A stretch of DNA of 64,000 nt from Polaribacter aestuariivivens (GCF_005885675.1 NZ_VANR01000004.1:124001-188000); one strand, 5' to 3'. Shown: positions 50,564-60,797, counted from the stretch's first letter. Numbers and translations are program-made. Notes: generated by a model from the letters alone, not told the origin.

Positions 50564-52360
50564 ATGAAGAACATAAGAAACTTTTGCATTATCGCACATA
50601 TAGATCATGGTAAAAGTACATTAGCAGATAGATTGTTAGATTTTACAGGCTCTGTAACTTCTCGTGAAAAGAAGGAGCAGTTATTAGATTCTATGGATTT
50701 AGAGCGTGAACGTGGAATTACCATAAAATCGCATGCAATTCAAATGGATTATATTCATAATGGAGAGCCATATATATTGAATTTAATTGACACTCCAGGT
50801 CACGTAGATTTTTCTTACGAAGTATCTAGATCTATTGCAGCTTGTGAAGGTGCTTTGTTAATTGTAGATGCTGCACAAAGTATTCAAGCACAAACAATAT
50901 CTAACCTTTATTTAGCTTTAGAAAACGATTTAGAAATTATTCCAGTATTAAATAAAGTAGATTTACCAAGCGCAAATCCGGAAGAAGTAACTGATGATAT
51001 TGTAGATTTGTTAGGTTGTGATCCAGAAGAAGTAATTCACGCAAGTGGAAAAACAGGTTTTGGTGTTGATAATATTTTAGAAGCAATTATTAATAGAATT
51101 CCAGCTCCAAAAGGAAATCCAGATGCACCTTTACAAGCTTTAATTTTTGATTCTGTGTACAATTCTTACAGAGGAATTGAAACCTACTTTAGAGTTTTTA
51201 ATGGAGAAATAAAAAAAGGACAAGAAATAAAATTCGTTGCCACAGGTAAAAATTATTTTGCAGATGAAGTAGGTACATTAAAACTTACTCAAGTTGTAAA
51301 AAAATCTGTAAAAACAGGTGATGTTGGTTATTTAATAACAGGAATTAAAACCGCTAAAGAAGTAAAAGTAGGAGATACAATTACAGATTTCGCAAACCCA
51401 ACACAAGAAATTATTGAAGGTTTTGAAGACGTAAAACCAATGGTTTTCGCAGGAATTTATCCTGTAGATACAGAAGATTACGAAGAGTTGCGTTATTCTA
51501 TGGAAAAATTGCAATTAAACGATGCATCTTTGGTATTTCAACCAGAAAGTTCAGCAGCTTTAGGCTTTGGTTTTAGATGTGGTTTTTTAGGAATGTTACA
51601 CATGGAAATCATTCAAGAACGTTTGGAGCGCGAATTTAATATGACAGTAATTACTACTGTACCAAACGTTTCTTACCACGCTTTTACAAAGAAAAATCCA
51701 GAAGACATTGTAATGTTAAACAATCCTTCAGATTTACCTGATCCATCAAAATTAGACAGAGTTGAGGAGCCTTTTATCAAAGCAAGTATTATTACAAAGT
51801 CCGATTTTGTTGGGCAAGTAATGAGTTTGTGTATCGAAAAAAGAGGTGAAATTACCAACCAAACTTACCTAACAACAGAAAGAGTAGAGTTAAGTTTTGA
51901 TATGCCTTTGGCAGAAATTGTATTCGATTTTTACGACCGTTTAAAAACCGTATCAAAAGGATATGCTTCTTTTGATTACTCTCCAATAGGTATGCGTGAA
52001 TCTAAACTAGTAAGAGTAGATATTTTATTAAATGGTTCTCCTGTAGATGCACTTTCAGCTTTATTACATGCAGATAATGCGTATACGATAGGTAAAAAAA
52101 TTGTAGAAAAATTAAAACAATTAATACCAAGACAACAGTTTGATATTCCTATTCAGGCAGCAATTGGTGCAAAAATTATTGCACGTGAAACAACAAAAGC
52201 CTTACGTAAAGATGTTACTGCAAAATGTTATGGTGGTGATATTTCCAGAAAACGTAAATTGTTAGAAAAGCAGAAAAAAGGAAAGAAAAGAATGCGTCAA
52301 GTTGGTAATGTAGAAATTCCGCAAGAAGCATTTATGGCTGTTTTAAAGTTGAATGACTAA
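50564..52360 (+). CDS. lepA: Translation elongation factor 4
   Basis: 598 residues from ATG 50564; the frame opens 9 codons earlier at a TTG, but the start [18 protein letters not shown] is the family's usual N-terminus. G-domain motifs: [25 protein letters not shown]. Then domain II, EF-G III- and V-like domains ([16 protein letters not shown]) and the LepA-specific C-terminal domain ending [16 protein letters not shown]. It is a ribosomal GTPase that back-translocates or remodels stalled ribosomes and aids subunit biogenesis. A single-gene unit with its own terminator. Confidence 0.98.
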   Translation: MKNIRNFCIIAHIDHGKSTLADRLLDFTGSVTSREKKEQLLDSMDLERERGITIKSHAIQMDYIHNGEPYILNLIDTPGHVDFSYEVSRSIAACEGALLIVDAAQSIQAQTISNLYLALENDLEIIPVLNKVDLPSANPEEVTDDIVDLLGCDPEEVIHASGKTGFGVDNILEAIINRIPAPKGNPDAPLQALIFDSVYNSYRGIETYFRVFNGEIKKGQEIKFVATGKNYFADEVGTLKLTQVVKKSVKTGDVGYLITGIKTAKEVKVGDTITDFANPTQEIIEGFEDVKPMVFAGIYPVDTEDYEELRYSMEKLQLNDASLVFQPESSAALGFGFRCGFLGMLHMEIIQERLEREFNMTVITTVPNVSYHAFTKKNPEDIVMLNNPSDLPDPSKLDRVEEPFIKASIITKSDFVGQVMSLCIEKRGEITNQTYLTTERVELSFDMPLAEIVFDFYDRLKTVSKGYASFDYSPIGMRESKLVRVDILLNGSPVDALSALLHADNAYTIGKKIVEKLKQLIPRQQFDIPIQAAIGAKIIARETTKALRKDVTAKCYGGDISRKRKLLEKQKKGKKRMRQVGNVEIPQEAFMAVLKLND

Positions 52361-52413
52361 TTAGATAATTGGATTTTAGACGTTTAGATTTTTAGAACCA
52401 AAATACAAGACAG

Positions 52414-52446
52414 AACCTTTTTGACCAATCAAGAAGGTTTTTTATT
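52414..52446 (+). terminator. Terminator after lepA
   Basis: AACCTTTTTGA (52414-52424), loop CCAA, TCAAGAAGGTT (52429-52439) with one T-G wobble, then TTTTT. It lies 54 bases after the lepA stop. Confidence 0.82.
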
Positions 52447-52540
52447 TGAAGCTATTTCCAGCTTTCCACTATATCTTTTTTCTGAAAAAGAAAAAAGGAT
52501 GTCGTTTCAATCTGGGCTAAACTTGTTTGCTAACTTCTTT

Positions 52541-52671
52541 GTCATTCCTGCGAAGGCAGGAATCTATAGTAGCCAAACTAAACTAACTATAATTATTTAA
52601 AAGTGGCAATAAATTATTAAAACTGATTGTTTTTGTAATTACTTATTATGGATTCCTGCCTTCGCAGGAAT
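52541..52671. repeat. Inverted pair of REP-like repeats (ATTCCTGC type)
   Basis: ATTCCTGC-GAAG-GCAGGAAT at 52544-52563 and its exact reverse complement at 52652-52671. Each forms an 8-bp stem with a 4-base loop; 88 bases separate them. Together they resemble a REPIN. The remainder of the 323-bp gap between lepA and the zincin gene holds the lepA terminator and otherwise nothing recognisable. Confidence 0.82.
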
Positions 52672-52683
52672 TACAAAACACTC

Positions 52684-53421
52684 TTAATTATCAGAGGATA
52701 AATATTTATAACTTTGATTGAAATACTTCAACATAGTTTTATTTAAAAATTGTTTGTAATCAGTGTTTTCATTTCTTTTTATAGATAGCCAAGCCATAGA
52801 AAAAGCAATTATCTGTTCTGGTAGATAACCTTGAGAACTTGATTGCCAACCCAACATTGCACCTTTACTAAATTGAGAAAAGGAAAACCTTGAGTTTCCT
52901 AAAAAGATTCCAAAACCATAAGTTATTGCCATTAAATCAGTTAAATACTCATCATTTTCTTCAATAATTTTTTTGCCAAGTAAAATAACATGAGATAATT
53001 CGTGAGCAACTGTTGCTATTAAAGATATAGGATTTTTTAATTGCTGTCTTTCAATATAAATAGTAGTATTATTTTCTTTTTTTTCATAAAGTCCTGCAGC
53101 ACTTTCCCAACTCCCATTTATATCAGCAGGAGTTGTTAAAATAGAACCATCATCCATTTGAACTGGACTATCATCAAAGAATTCAAGTTTTATTTTATCG
53201 TTTTTAACACACATTAATTCTTTTGTTCTGTTTAGAACAAATTGTGCATCTTTTTCAATACCAGTAAATTCTATATTATAAAATTCTTTTGTTGGGGTAA
53301 CTGTTTTTATCTCTAAAAAATGAGGTTCACTTAAAACATCTTTTAGCCAACCTAAATCACTATTCAACCATTCTTCATCTTCAATTGTAATTGGAGATTT
53401 ATTTTTCTTTTTCCAAAACAT
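52684..53421 (-). CDS. Cytosolic zincin-like protein (HExxH)
   Basis: 245 residues; named family not recognised. There is no signal peptide or membrane helix. A zinc-metallopeptidase helix VAHELSHVILLG gives His140, Glu141 and His144; downstream NDEYLTDLMAITYGFG offers Glu158 or Asp162 as the third ligand, a layout like WLM/SprT-type or other gluzincin-like proteins. The N-terminus is acidic (TIEDEEWLNSDLG). It lies 40 bases after the LytTR regulator on the same strand and may be the last gene of that operon. Target unknown; proteolytic activity is inferred from the motif only. Confidence 0.72.
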   Translation of the reverse strand: MFWKKKNKSPITIEDEEWLNSDLGWLKDVLSEPHFLEIKTVTPTKEFYNIEFTGIEKDAQFVLNRTKELMCVKNDKIKLEFFDDSPVQMDDGSILTTPADINGSWESAAGLYEKKENNTTIYIERQQLKNPISLIATVAHELSHVILLGKKIIEENDEYLTDLMAITYGFGIFLGNSRFSFSQFSKGAMLGWQSSSQGYLPEQIIAFSMAWLSIKRNENTDYKQFLNKTMLKYFNQSYKYLSSDN

Positions 53422-53461
53422 AGCCTAATATTCTATAGGTTGAAATATACAAAATCTTCTA

Positions 53462-54226
53462 TCAACTCTCCAACCACTTCCTAAAATCTGAAGTAGTAGC
53501 AGAACTCGTCATTACTTTTTCTTGGTGATTTTTAATAGAAATTAATAATCGGTTTTTAAAATGACTTTCTATTTTATCAATAAAATCGATATTTACAATT
53601 TCACTTCTATTAATTTTAAAGAATTTTTTCGGATTCAATTGCTGATATATACTTCCCAAATTTTGAGAAATGGTATGTCGTTTTCCAAGATGATCAATCA
53701 CCAAACAAAAATCTCCAGAAGCAGTAATTAAGGCAATCTCTGTGGCATTTAATAATTGAATTCCTGATGCTTTTTTAATGACAAATCGTTTTTTATAAGT
53801 GGTGTTTTCTTGTTGTAAAGCTATTTTTAAAGCATCTATTGTATTTGAGTCTAATGAGTTATAATCTCCCTTTTTAAAGAGCGATTCGTATTTATTAATT
53901 GCTTTATCAAAGTCATCTTGTGAATAAGGTTTTAAAATATAGGCAATTCCGTTTGTGTTAAAAGCTTTAAATAAATATTCATCATGTGCAGAACAGAAAA
54001 TTATTGGAGCTTCAATTTTTATTTTATCAAACAAATCAAAAGAAAGTCCGTCTAAAAGCTGAATGTCAGACAAAATAAAATCGTACATATTTTCTTTTAG
54101 TAAGTTTTCTCCATCAATAATTGTTCTTGCCCAATCATGTGTAATTTTTATATCAAAAAAATTACCTAAACATTTTGTTAGTTTTTGATATGCAGGAATT
54201 TCATCTTCTAAAATTAAAATATTCAT
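53462..54226 (-). CDS. LytTR-family response regulator
   Basis: 254 residues. Receiver domain with ILILEDEIPAYQKL, phospho-acceptor Asp54 in FILSDIQLLDGLSF, and KPYSQDD. A LytTR DNA-binding domain follows (about 145-252: GIQLLNATEIALITASGDF, FFKINRSEIVNIDFIDKI). It should be activated by the LytS-type kinase encoded upstream, but a palindromic repeat of about 50 bases lies between the two genes. It probably regulates the TonB-type barrel of its own operon, among others. Confidence 0.92.
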   Translation of the reverse strand: MNILILEDEIPAYQKLTKCLGNFFDIKITHDWARTIIDGENLLKENMYDFILSDIQLLDGLSFDLFDKIKIEAPIIFCSAHDEYLFKAFNTNGIAYILKPYSQDDFDKAINKYESLFKKGDYNSLDSNTIDALKIALQQENTTYKKRFVIKKASGIQLLNATEIALITASGDFCLVIDHLGKRHTISQNLGSIYQQLNPKKFFKINRSEIVNIDFIDKIESHFKNRLLISIKNHQEKVMTSSATTSDFRKWLES

Positions 54227-54242
54227 ATTTTTAACTTTGTTT

Positions 54243-54295
54243 CCTCGAGCAAATTCGAGAGGTTAATTTAGGTCTCAACTGCGCTCGACCTGACA
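54243..54295. repeat. Palindromic repeat family, copy 3 between kinase and regulator genes
   Basis: CTCGAGCAAATTCGAG with CTCGA/TCGAG arms, then AGGTC (54270-54274)...GACCT (54287-54291) enclosing TCAACTGCGCTC, ending GAC. Layout is as in the 24.7-kb copy but with a shorter spacer. Confidence 0.78.
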
Positions 54296-54298
54296 CTT

Positions 54299-55306
54299 TT
54301 ATTCACTTAAAGTTATAATAGGAATAAAAATTTCAAACTTTTTATTCATATTGTGTATTTGAATTTGTTCATTTGAAAGCAATTTATAACGTGCTTTTAA
54401 ATTGGCTAAACCCGTGCCAAAAGATGCTGGTTTGGAAACAACATCAGATTTAGAATTTGTAATTATCAACCAACCATCATTAATTAAAATGGTTGTTTTT
54501 ATAGAAATTTTTCCATCAGATTTATTATGTTTTACAACGTTTTCTAACAAAGCTTGTATTGCACCAGTTGGAATAAATTTATCTTTAATAGACGTGTTTT
54601 CTTCAATAGTAAATTCGTAATCGTTACCAAACCTGGTTTTTATCAGAAAAATATAATTTTCAGCAAAATTTATTTCTTTGGAAAGTTCCATCACTTCAGC
54701 GTCTTTCGTCTGAATTAAATATCTGTATATTAAAGACAAACGATTAATATATTCTTTTGCTTTTGTTGGATTGCTATCAATTAAAGCGTCTAACGTATTT
54801 AAATTATTGAATAAAAAATGCGGGTCTATTTGAGAGCGTAACAATTTTAATTCGTTTTCTTTTTGTTGTTTTTGGATGGTGATTAATTCTTGCTGACCTT
54901 CATAAAACTTCTTAATCAACAAAATACCTAAAGGCAAACCCACCATGTCAACAGCATTGTATAAGCCATCATTTATGTAAGAAAGTACATTTTTTACGGT
55001 ACTTAAACTACCACCAGCACTATACCTGCCTACAATATTATCTAATGTTCCTGAAATTGTTAAAAGCAGTAAGCTAGTAATAAAAAAAAGTACATAATTT
55101 TTTTTATCAACTAAAAAAGCAGGTACAATTTTTTGAATAAAAATAAGGATAACAATAATTGATAAAAGTGTACTTGTAGGAAAATCTACCAAATACTCTA
55201 TGAGTTTATTGCCTTCTCTATAATAATCGAAACAACCTAAAATTATAGTGGTTCCAAAAACAATGGCTAAAATTATCCAATCAGATTTATTTAATTTTGT
55301 ATTCAT
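54299..55306 (-). CDS. LytS-type sensor histidine kinase
   Basis: 335 residues. Four N-terminal membrane helices (about 12-27, 39-60, 69-90, 109-130) form a compact sensor without a large external domain. Then a coiled linker, the His_kinase motif RSQIDPHFLFNNLNTLDAL (phospho-acceptor His near 158), and a HATPase with LLENVVKHNKSDG and GTGLANLKARYKLL. This is a LytS/YehU-family kinase. It starts 3 bases after the barrel gene stop and pairs with the LytTR regulator downstream. The signal is unknown. Confidence 0.92.
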   Translation of the reverse strand: MNTKLNKSDWIILAIVFGTTIILGCFDYYREGNKLIEYLVDFPTSTLLSIIVILIFIQKIVPAFLVDKKNYVLFFITSLLLLTISGTLDNIVGRYSAGGSLSTVKNVLSYINDGLYNAVDMVGLPLGILLIKKFYEGQQELITIQKQQKENELKLLRSQIDPHFLFNNLNTLDALIDSNPTKAKEYINRLSLIYRYLIQTKDAEVMELSKEINFAENYIFLIKTRFGNDYEFTIEENTSIKDKFIPTGAIQALLENVVKHNKSDGKISIKTTILINDGWLIITNSKSDVVSKPASFGTGLANLKARYKLLSNEQIQIHNMNKKFEIFIPIITLSE

Positions 55307-55309
55307 AAA

Positions 55310-57685
55310 TTAATTACCGTCATTAATTCTATTTTCTTCATCATTATTTCTACTTCTTTTTGATTTTTTCTTCCCAAATTGAGAACCAAAACTATACACC
55401 AAACGCAACTGAATATTTTGTCTAGAACCATTACTTTCTACTTGTGCAGTTCCATTTCCATAATCAATATTTCCAACAAAACCTCTATTTAGCATTTTAT
55501 TGAAGCCTAAATTTACTTTTAATTTATCATCTAAAAACTTCTTTCCGAAAGAAAAATCTAATTCTGCCAACCAATCTACTTCAATTTGACCTTCTAAAGC
55601 TCCTGTTCCGTAATTTCCACTTAGTTCAAAATTAACATCCCAAGGTAATTGATAGCTGGCTTGTATAAACCAAATTAAGTTCCATTTATTTAAATCAATA
55701 TCGTAAGTAGATGATTGAAAATCTGTATTTGTTACGATAATTCCTGTATAACCTTCTAAACCTTTTGCAAAATTTACGGGAGCAAATAATCGAAAATTCC
55801 AATTTTCATTGTTTTCTACGTTTACGTTTTGCTGACGAATTTGTGCAGTTGCATTGTCTTGTTTTATGAGTTGAAAAATAACATCCTCTGTTTTACTGTA
55901 GCCAACAGTAAAAAAAGGTTGACCTTCGTAGGTTAAATTGAATTGGTAATTATTAGTATAAGCAGGTGTTAAATTTGGGTTTCCTTCGCCAGCAGAAAAA
56001 GGATCTAAAAACTGTTGAAAAGAGTTTAAACTATTGTAAGATGGTCTTTGAATTCTGTAACTATAAGACACACTTGCGCCTAAAACATCTGTAATTTTTC
56101 TGCTTATTGATGCACTTGGAAATACTTTTTTAATAGGCCTTTTTTGAACTTCAGTAGTTGGTGTTCCATTTTTTAAAAAGGTAGATGTTCCATCTGTATT
56201 ACTATCTTCATAGCGTAAACCACCAGAAAAAGACCATTTACCAAAGTTTGCATTTACTTTAGAATATAAGGCGAAAATGGTTTCATCAATTACAAAACGG
56301 CTACTTGCTTCATCATTTTTATCAAACCCATTATTCATGTTTTCTTCAAAAGTTTGTAAATCGTTGTCTGTTGTTACATCAGCAAAACGAGTTCCTGCAC
56401 TTATTTTAAAATTGTCGGAAAAGGTTTTTGTATAATCTGCTCTATATGTTTTTATAGAGTATGTTCCATCTTGTATGTATTTTCTGTCAGTAAAATTTAC
56501 GGTACTTCCAGCAATATCGTATAAAGTATTTGTGTTATCGTTTGTAAAATCTACATAATTAAAGTCTATAACTAATTTATCTGTATCCGTTTTATACTCG
56601 TAATATGGGTTTATATTGAAGTTTGCACGATCTCTATCAAAATAATTTTCAGAAAATAAAGTGTTTCTATTATTTGCATCAGATATAATGGTTTCACTAC
56701 TTACAGTTCTTGTAGATTTTCTATTATTATAACGCCCTCCAATTCCTATAGAATGATTTTCATTTATATAGTAGTCTAAACTTCCATTGATGGTAAAATT
56801 ATCTGGATCATAAGGTTCTCTAGTTACTTGGTCGTAAGTTTCAGAACCAACAGTTCTTACTAAAAACAAATCGTCTCTCCAAGTTGGTTGTGAATAATTT
56901 ACGCCAGCTTGCCAATTTAATTTGTTTTTGTAGCTAGCAATAGAAACTCCAGAACCCCATTCAAAACCTTCATCTTCTCCAATCCAAGAATTTACACTAC
57001 CATGAGTTCCTAAACGTACATTTTTCTTTAAAATAATATTTACAACTGCCCCAGAACCAGAAGCTTGATATTCTGCCCCAGGTTGTTCTACCAATTCAAT
57101 TTTAGCAATATTATCCGCAGGAAAATCTCTTAATAAGGTATCAACATCCATATATTCTGTTGTTTTTCCGTTAATAAGAATGGTAACTCCACCTTTTCCA
57201 GCAATTGAAATTCCATTGTTAGTAACTAAAACACCTGGAATTTTACGCATAACATCTTGCAGATTTGTGTTAATCATTTCCGACTTTTCTAAATCTACAA
57301 TTAATTTTTCTGCAGTTTGTTTAATTACAGGTCGCTTACTTTTAATAACAACTTCATTTAAAGTTTGCGATTCTTCTTTTAAAGTTATGTTGAAGATTTT
57401 ATTAGAAGTCAACTCAAATTCCTTAATTTTTTGAGTTTCAAAACCTAGCATAGAAATTTCAATTTTATATTTCCCAGAAGCAATGTTTTCGAACTTATAG
57501 CTTCCATCGTCGTTCGAAACGGTTCCTTTCGGGTTTGCTTCATTTCCAGTTTTATATAAAATTATGTTTGCAAATGGTAGTGTATTGTTTTGTGTATCAA
57601 CAATTTTACCTGATATGGTGTATTGAGCAATTGTTGTAAAAATCCCGAAGAATAATAAAAAAAGTGTAGTTGTAAAAGTTTTCAT
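55310..57685 (-). CDS. TonB-dependent receptor-like outer-membrane beta-barrel (OMP_b-brl_3 type)
   Basis: 791 residues from the ATG at 57685 (MKTFTTTLFLLFFG); an ATG nine codons earlier is less likely. Signal peptide ending TIAQ; CarboxypepD_reg-like domain (about 22-110, SGKIVDTQNNTLPFANIILY); plug domain (about 130-220, GKGGVTILINGKTTEYMD, VEQPGAEYQASGSGAVVNI); large barrel with aromatic terminus (IQLRLVYSFGSQFG) and a basic tail KKKSKRSRNNDEE. It is of the peptide/unknown-substrate class (PF14905), not a siderophore receptor by sequence. The first gene of an operon with LytS, LytTR and a zincin, so signalling may respond to its ligand. Confidence 0.88.
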   Translation of the reverse strand: MKTFTTTLFLLFFGIFTTIAQYTISGKIVDTQNNTLPFANIILYKTGNEANPKGTVSNDDGSYKFENIASGKYKIEISMLGFETQKIKEFELTSNKIFNITLKEESQTLNEVVIKSKRPVIKQTAEKLIVDLEKSEMINTNLQDVMRKIPGVLVTNNGISIAGKGGVTILINGKTTEYMDVDTLLRDFPADNIAKIELVEQPGAEYQASGSGAVVNIILKKNVRLGTHGSVNSWIGEDEGFEWGSGVSIASYKNKLNWQAGVNYSQPTWRDDLFLVRTVGSETYDQVTREPYDPDNFTINGSLDYYINENHSIGIGGRYNNRKSTRTVSSETIISDANNRNTLFSENYFDRDRANFNINPYYEYKTDTDKLVIDFNYVDFTNDNTNTLYDIAGSTVNFTDRKYIQDGTYSIKTYRADYTKTFSDNFKISAGTRFADVTTDNDLQTFEENMNNGFDKNDEASSRFVIDETIFALYSKVNANFGKWSFSGGLRYEDSNTDGTSTFLKNGTPTTEVQKRPIKKVFPSASISRKITDVLGASVSYSYRIQRPSYNSLNSFQQFLDPFSAGEGNPNLTPAYTNNYQFNLTYEGQPFFTVGYSKTEDVIFQLIKQDNATAQIRQQNVNVENNENWNFRLFAPVNFAKGLEGYTGIIVTNTDFQSSTYDIDLNKWNLIWFIQASYQLPWDVNFELSGNYGTGALEGQIEVDWLAELDFSFGKKFLDDKLKVNLGFNKMLNRGFVGNIDYGNGTAQVESNGSRQNIQLRLVYSFGSQFGKKKSKRSRNNDEENRINDGN

Positions 57686-57835
57686 TTTGGGTTGATTTAT
57701 TTTATAAGACACTGTAAAAGTGCTTGTTTTGTTACAAGGAATAAATAGAAATCTGACGAATTGGGTGAATTTTCGGTTGAATGGATATTCCTTTTCTATA
57801 AAACAAAGACGCTTATAAAGACGAAAAGGTTTCCT

Positions 57836-57869
57836 ACAAAAAAATGCTTCGAAAAAATCGAAGCATTTT
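57836..57869 (-). terminator. Terminator after the YugP-like metallopeptidase
   Basis: AAAATGCTTCGA (57841-57852), loop AAAAA, TCGAAGCATTTT (57858-57869); on the minus strand it is followed by TTTTTTTG. It is about 85 bases downstream of the 57952 stop. Confidence 0.85.
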
Positions 57870-57951
57870 AAATAAGTTTATTTTTAATTTTTTATATAAA
57901 TTCACTCAAGTTTTTAAGAGCATGAGTAAGATGCAAAAAATGTCTGCGACA

Positions 57952-58650
57952 TTAGTCTCTTCCTCCTAAAACTTGTAATCCCCAATATAAAAGCATTGCT
58001 AAAGAACCCAAAGCTGCAACTAAATAAGTTCTTGCTGCCCATTTAAGTGCATCTTTAGAGCCAGCAAATTCTTCTCTTGTTACCATATTTTTGTCTTTTA
58101 ACCAAGCTAAGGCTCTGTTACTTGCATCGTATTCTACAGGTAATGTAACAAAACTAAAAAGTGTTGCAAATCCCATAAAAACCAAACCAACAATAGCTAT
58201 GTAAAAACCAATACCAGAACCACCTGAAGCAGCTCCTAAAATTAAACCACCAATTACCAACCATTGCGAAAATTTAGAAGTAACACTAACTATAGGTACT
58301 AATTGAGAACGCATGGTTAAATAGCTATACGCTTTAGCATGTTGTACAGCATGTCCAACTTCATGCGCTGCAACAGCTGCAGCTGCTGCATTTCTTTGGT
58401 TGTAAACAGCTTCACTTAAATTTACGGTTTTATCTTTCGGATTATAATGGTCTGTTAACCTACCAGGAGTAGAAATTACTTTCACATCAAAAATTCCGTT
58501 ATCAGCTAACATTTTTTCTGCAATTTCAGCACCAGACATTCCATTTCTTAACTGAACTTGAGAGTATTTTTTAAATTTACTCTTTAATTGATTACTAACT
58601 AGCCAACTCACCAAAGAGATTACACCAATTAAAATATAAAATCCTGTCAT
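57952..58650 (-). CDS. YugP-like zinc membrane metallopeptidase
   Basis: 232 residues. An N-terminal membrane helix (about 2-18), a soluble zincin segment with HEVGHAVQHA (His96, Glu97, His100), and two or three C-terminal membrane helices (about 129-177, 205-230). The pattern NLSEAVYNQRNAAAAAVAA before the zinc site is characteristic of DUF2227/YugP-type proteins. The function is unknown; the embedded zinc site suggests intramembrane or membrane-adjacent proteolysis. It is divergent to the asparaginase gene. Confidence 0.88.
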   Translation of the reverse strand: MTGFYILIGVISLVSWLVSNQLKSKFKKYSQVQLRNGMSGAEIAEKMLADNGIFDVKVISTPGRLTDHYNPKDKTVNLSEAVYNQRNAAAAAVAAHEVGHAVQHAKAYSYLTMRSQLVPIVSVTSKFSQWLVIGGLILGAASGGSGIGFYIAIVGLVFMGFATLFSFVTLPVEYDASNRALAWLKDKNMVTREEFAGSKDALKWAARTYLVAALGSLAMLLYWGLQVLGGRD

Positions 58651-58797
58651 AATATATATTGTTTTAAATTTTTATGTCATTTTTGTTTGATAAATTTACA
58701 ACATAAAGTATTCCATTTTATTTTTTGAACTCAAAATTTAATGATTGTCAGAAGAAAAAATGAAAATTTAATAGATTTTTTAGAAATTAATGACAAA

Positions 58798-59835
58798 ATG
58801 ACAAGTAAACCAAACATACTTATTGTTTATACTGGTGGAACTATTGGTATGATTAAAGATTATAAAACGAATGCTTTAAAAGCATTTGACTTCAGTCAAA
58901 TTGTAGAAAAAATTCCAGAATTACAACAATTAGCATGTAATATTAAAAGTATTTCTTTTGAAAAACCTATAGATTCTTCAAACATGAATACACAATATTA
59001 TGTAGATATTGTGGAAATTATTGAAGACAACTATTTAAAATTTGATGGTTTTGTAATTCTTACAGGCTCAGATACCATGTCTTATATAGCATCTGCAGTA
59101 AGTTTTATGTTTGAAAATTCACAAAAACCAATCATATTTACAGGTTCTCAATTGCCAATTGGCGATTTAAGAACGGATGCAAAAGAAAACTTAATTACAT
59201 CTATAGAAATTGCATCCGCAAGAAAAAATAATACTCCTGTAATTACTGAAGTTTGTTTGTATTTTGAATACAAATTGTACAGAGCCAACAGAACCACAAA
59301 AATTAGTGCAGAACAATTTGAAGCATTTACTTCCATGAATTACCCTCCTTTGGCGGAAAGTGGAGTACATTTAAACTTTAATGAGCACTTAATTAAAACA
59401 CCAACTAAGAGCTTAGAAAGTTTAGTTGTTCGAAAAAATTTAGTAACAGATGTTGTTATTTTAAAATTATTTCCAGGTATTACCAAAGAAATTGTGGAAA
59501 GTATATTAAATATTAAAAATTTAAAAGGAGTCATTTTAGAAACCTATGGCTCTGGAAACGCACCCAATGAAAATTGGTTTTTAGAATTATTAAAAACAGC
59601 AGTTTTAAAAGAAATAAAAATAGTAAATGTTACGCAATGTGCAGGAGGAAGCGTAATTTTAGGTCATTATGACACAAGTGTTTCGTTAAAAGAAATTGGT
59701 GTTATTAGTGGTGGAGATATCACAACAGAATCTGCAATTGCTAAGTTAATGTACTTATTAAGTGAAAAATTATCAACAAAAGAATTTAAGTATTATTTTG
59801 AAAAATCTTTACGAGGAGAAATCACAAGCAAATAA
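58798..59835 (+). CDS. Type I L-asparaginase
   Basis: 345 residues from ATG 58798 (TSKPNILIVYTGGTIG), the usual start; the frame is open from ATG 58741, which would add 19 residues. The first catalytic threonine is in YTGGTIGMIKD, the second in GSDTMSYIASAV with the preceding VILTG; NVTQCAGGSVI and YGSGNAP are also conserved. It hydrolyses asparagine to aspartate and ammonia in the cytoplasm. A 225-bp gap without a gene follows before the ExbB operon. Confidence 0.93.
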   Translation: MTSKPNILIVYTGGTIGMIKDYKTNALKAFDFSQIVEKIPELQQLACNIKSISFEKPIDSSNMNTQYYVDIVEIIEDNYLKFDGFVILTGSDTMSYIASAVSFMFENSQKPIIFTGSQLPIGDLRTDAKENLITSIEIASARKNNTPVITEVCLYFEYKLYRANRTTKISAEQFEAFTSMNYPPLAESGVHLNFNEHLIKTPTKSLESLVVRKNLVTDVVILKLFPGITKEIVESILNIKNLKGVILETYGSGNAPNENWFLELLKTAVLKEIKIVNVTQCAGGSVILGHYDTSVSLKEIGVISGGDITTESAIAKLMYLLSEKLSTKEFKYYFEKSLRGEITSK

Positions 59836-60060
59836 ATTTTTTTGAAAATAAAATAAATTTGAACATAAAAAACAGTATTTTTACATAAATAGATTAAATT
59901 TTTTTTTAAAGGCTCAACAATTTTTTGTTACTTGGCATTCTCTTAGAGAAAAAGAGAAGATTTTGACTAAAAAAGAAGTTAAAGTTACAAACATTTGTTT
60001 ATTTGAAACGAAAATTTATATCTTTAACCCGTTAACTATTAAAAATTAATTATAACAAAG

Positions 60061-60786
60061 ATGAAAAAAGTAGTAAATGTCCTATCTGTAACAGGATTAA
60101 TGTTTTTTGGAGCTATTCAATCAACTTTCGCTCAAGAAGCAGCAACTGAAGAAAACAGAACTTTTCACCAAGAATTAAAATTACGTTTTATTGAAGGTGA
60201 CCCACAATTTATGGGAATTGTATTGGTAGCTTTAATTTTAGGTTTAGCAATTGCAATTGAAAGAATTATTTATTTAAACATGGCAACTACAAATACTAAG
60301 AAATTAGTAGCAAATGTAGATGATGCTTTAAGTTCTGGTGGTGTAGAAGCTGCAAAAGAAGTTTGTAGAAACTCAAAAGGTCCAGTAGCATCTATCTTTT
60401 ACCAAGGTTTAGATAGAGTAGATGAAGGTGTTGAAGCAGCTGAAAAAGCAGTAGTTTCTTATGGTGGAGTTCAAATGGGACTTTTAGAGAAAAACGTTTC
60501 TTGGTTATCTTTATTTATTGCATTAGCACCAATGCTTGGGTTCATGGGAACTGTAATTGGTATGATTGATGCATTTGATAGAATTGCTGTAGCAAACGAT
60601 ATTTCTCCAGCGGTAGTAGCAGGTGGTATTAAAATTGCCTTATTAACAACTGTATTTGGTTTAATTGTTGCTATTATTTTACAGATTTTTTATAATTACA
60701 TCGTTTCTAAAATTGATAGTATTGTAAACAATATGGAAGATGCATCTATCCAATTGATAGATTTATTAGTAAAATATAAAAAATAA
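60061..60786 (+). CDS. exbB: ExbB/TolQ-family proton channel subunit
   Basis: 241 residues. An N-terminal signal-like helix (QSTFAQEAA) precedes the conserved MotA/TolQ/ExbB domain: helix 1 about 43-62 (VLVALILGLAIAIERIIYL), a cytoplasmic loop, helix 2 near 145-165 (LSLFIALAPMLGFMGTVIGM) and helix 3 near 195-225. Together with ExbD it forms the proton-driven motor that energises TonB receptors. First in a four-gene operon: exbB, a membrane protein, and two exbD genes. Confidence 0.94.
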   Translation: MKKVVNVLSVTGLMFFGAIQSTFAQEAATEENRTFHQELKLRFIEGDPQFMGIVLVALILGLAIAIERIIYLNMATTNTKKLVANVDDALSSGGVEAAKEVCRNSKGPVASIFYQGLDRVDEGVEAAEKAVVSYGGVQMGLLEKNVSWLSLFIALAPMLGFMGTVIGMIDAFDRIAVANDISPAVVAGGIKIALLTTVFGLIVAIILQIFYNYIVSKIDSIVNNMEDASIQLIDLLVKYKK

Positions 60787-60797
60787 AAAAAGACCAG

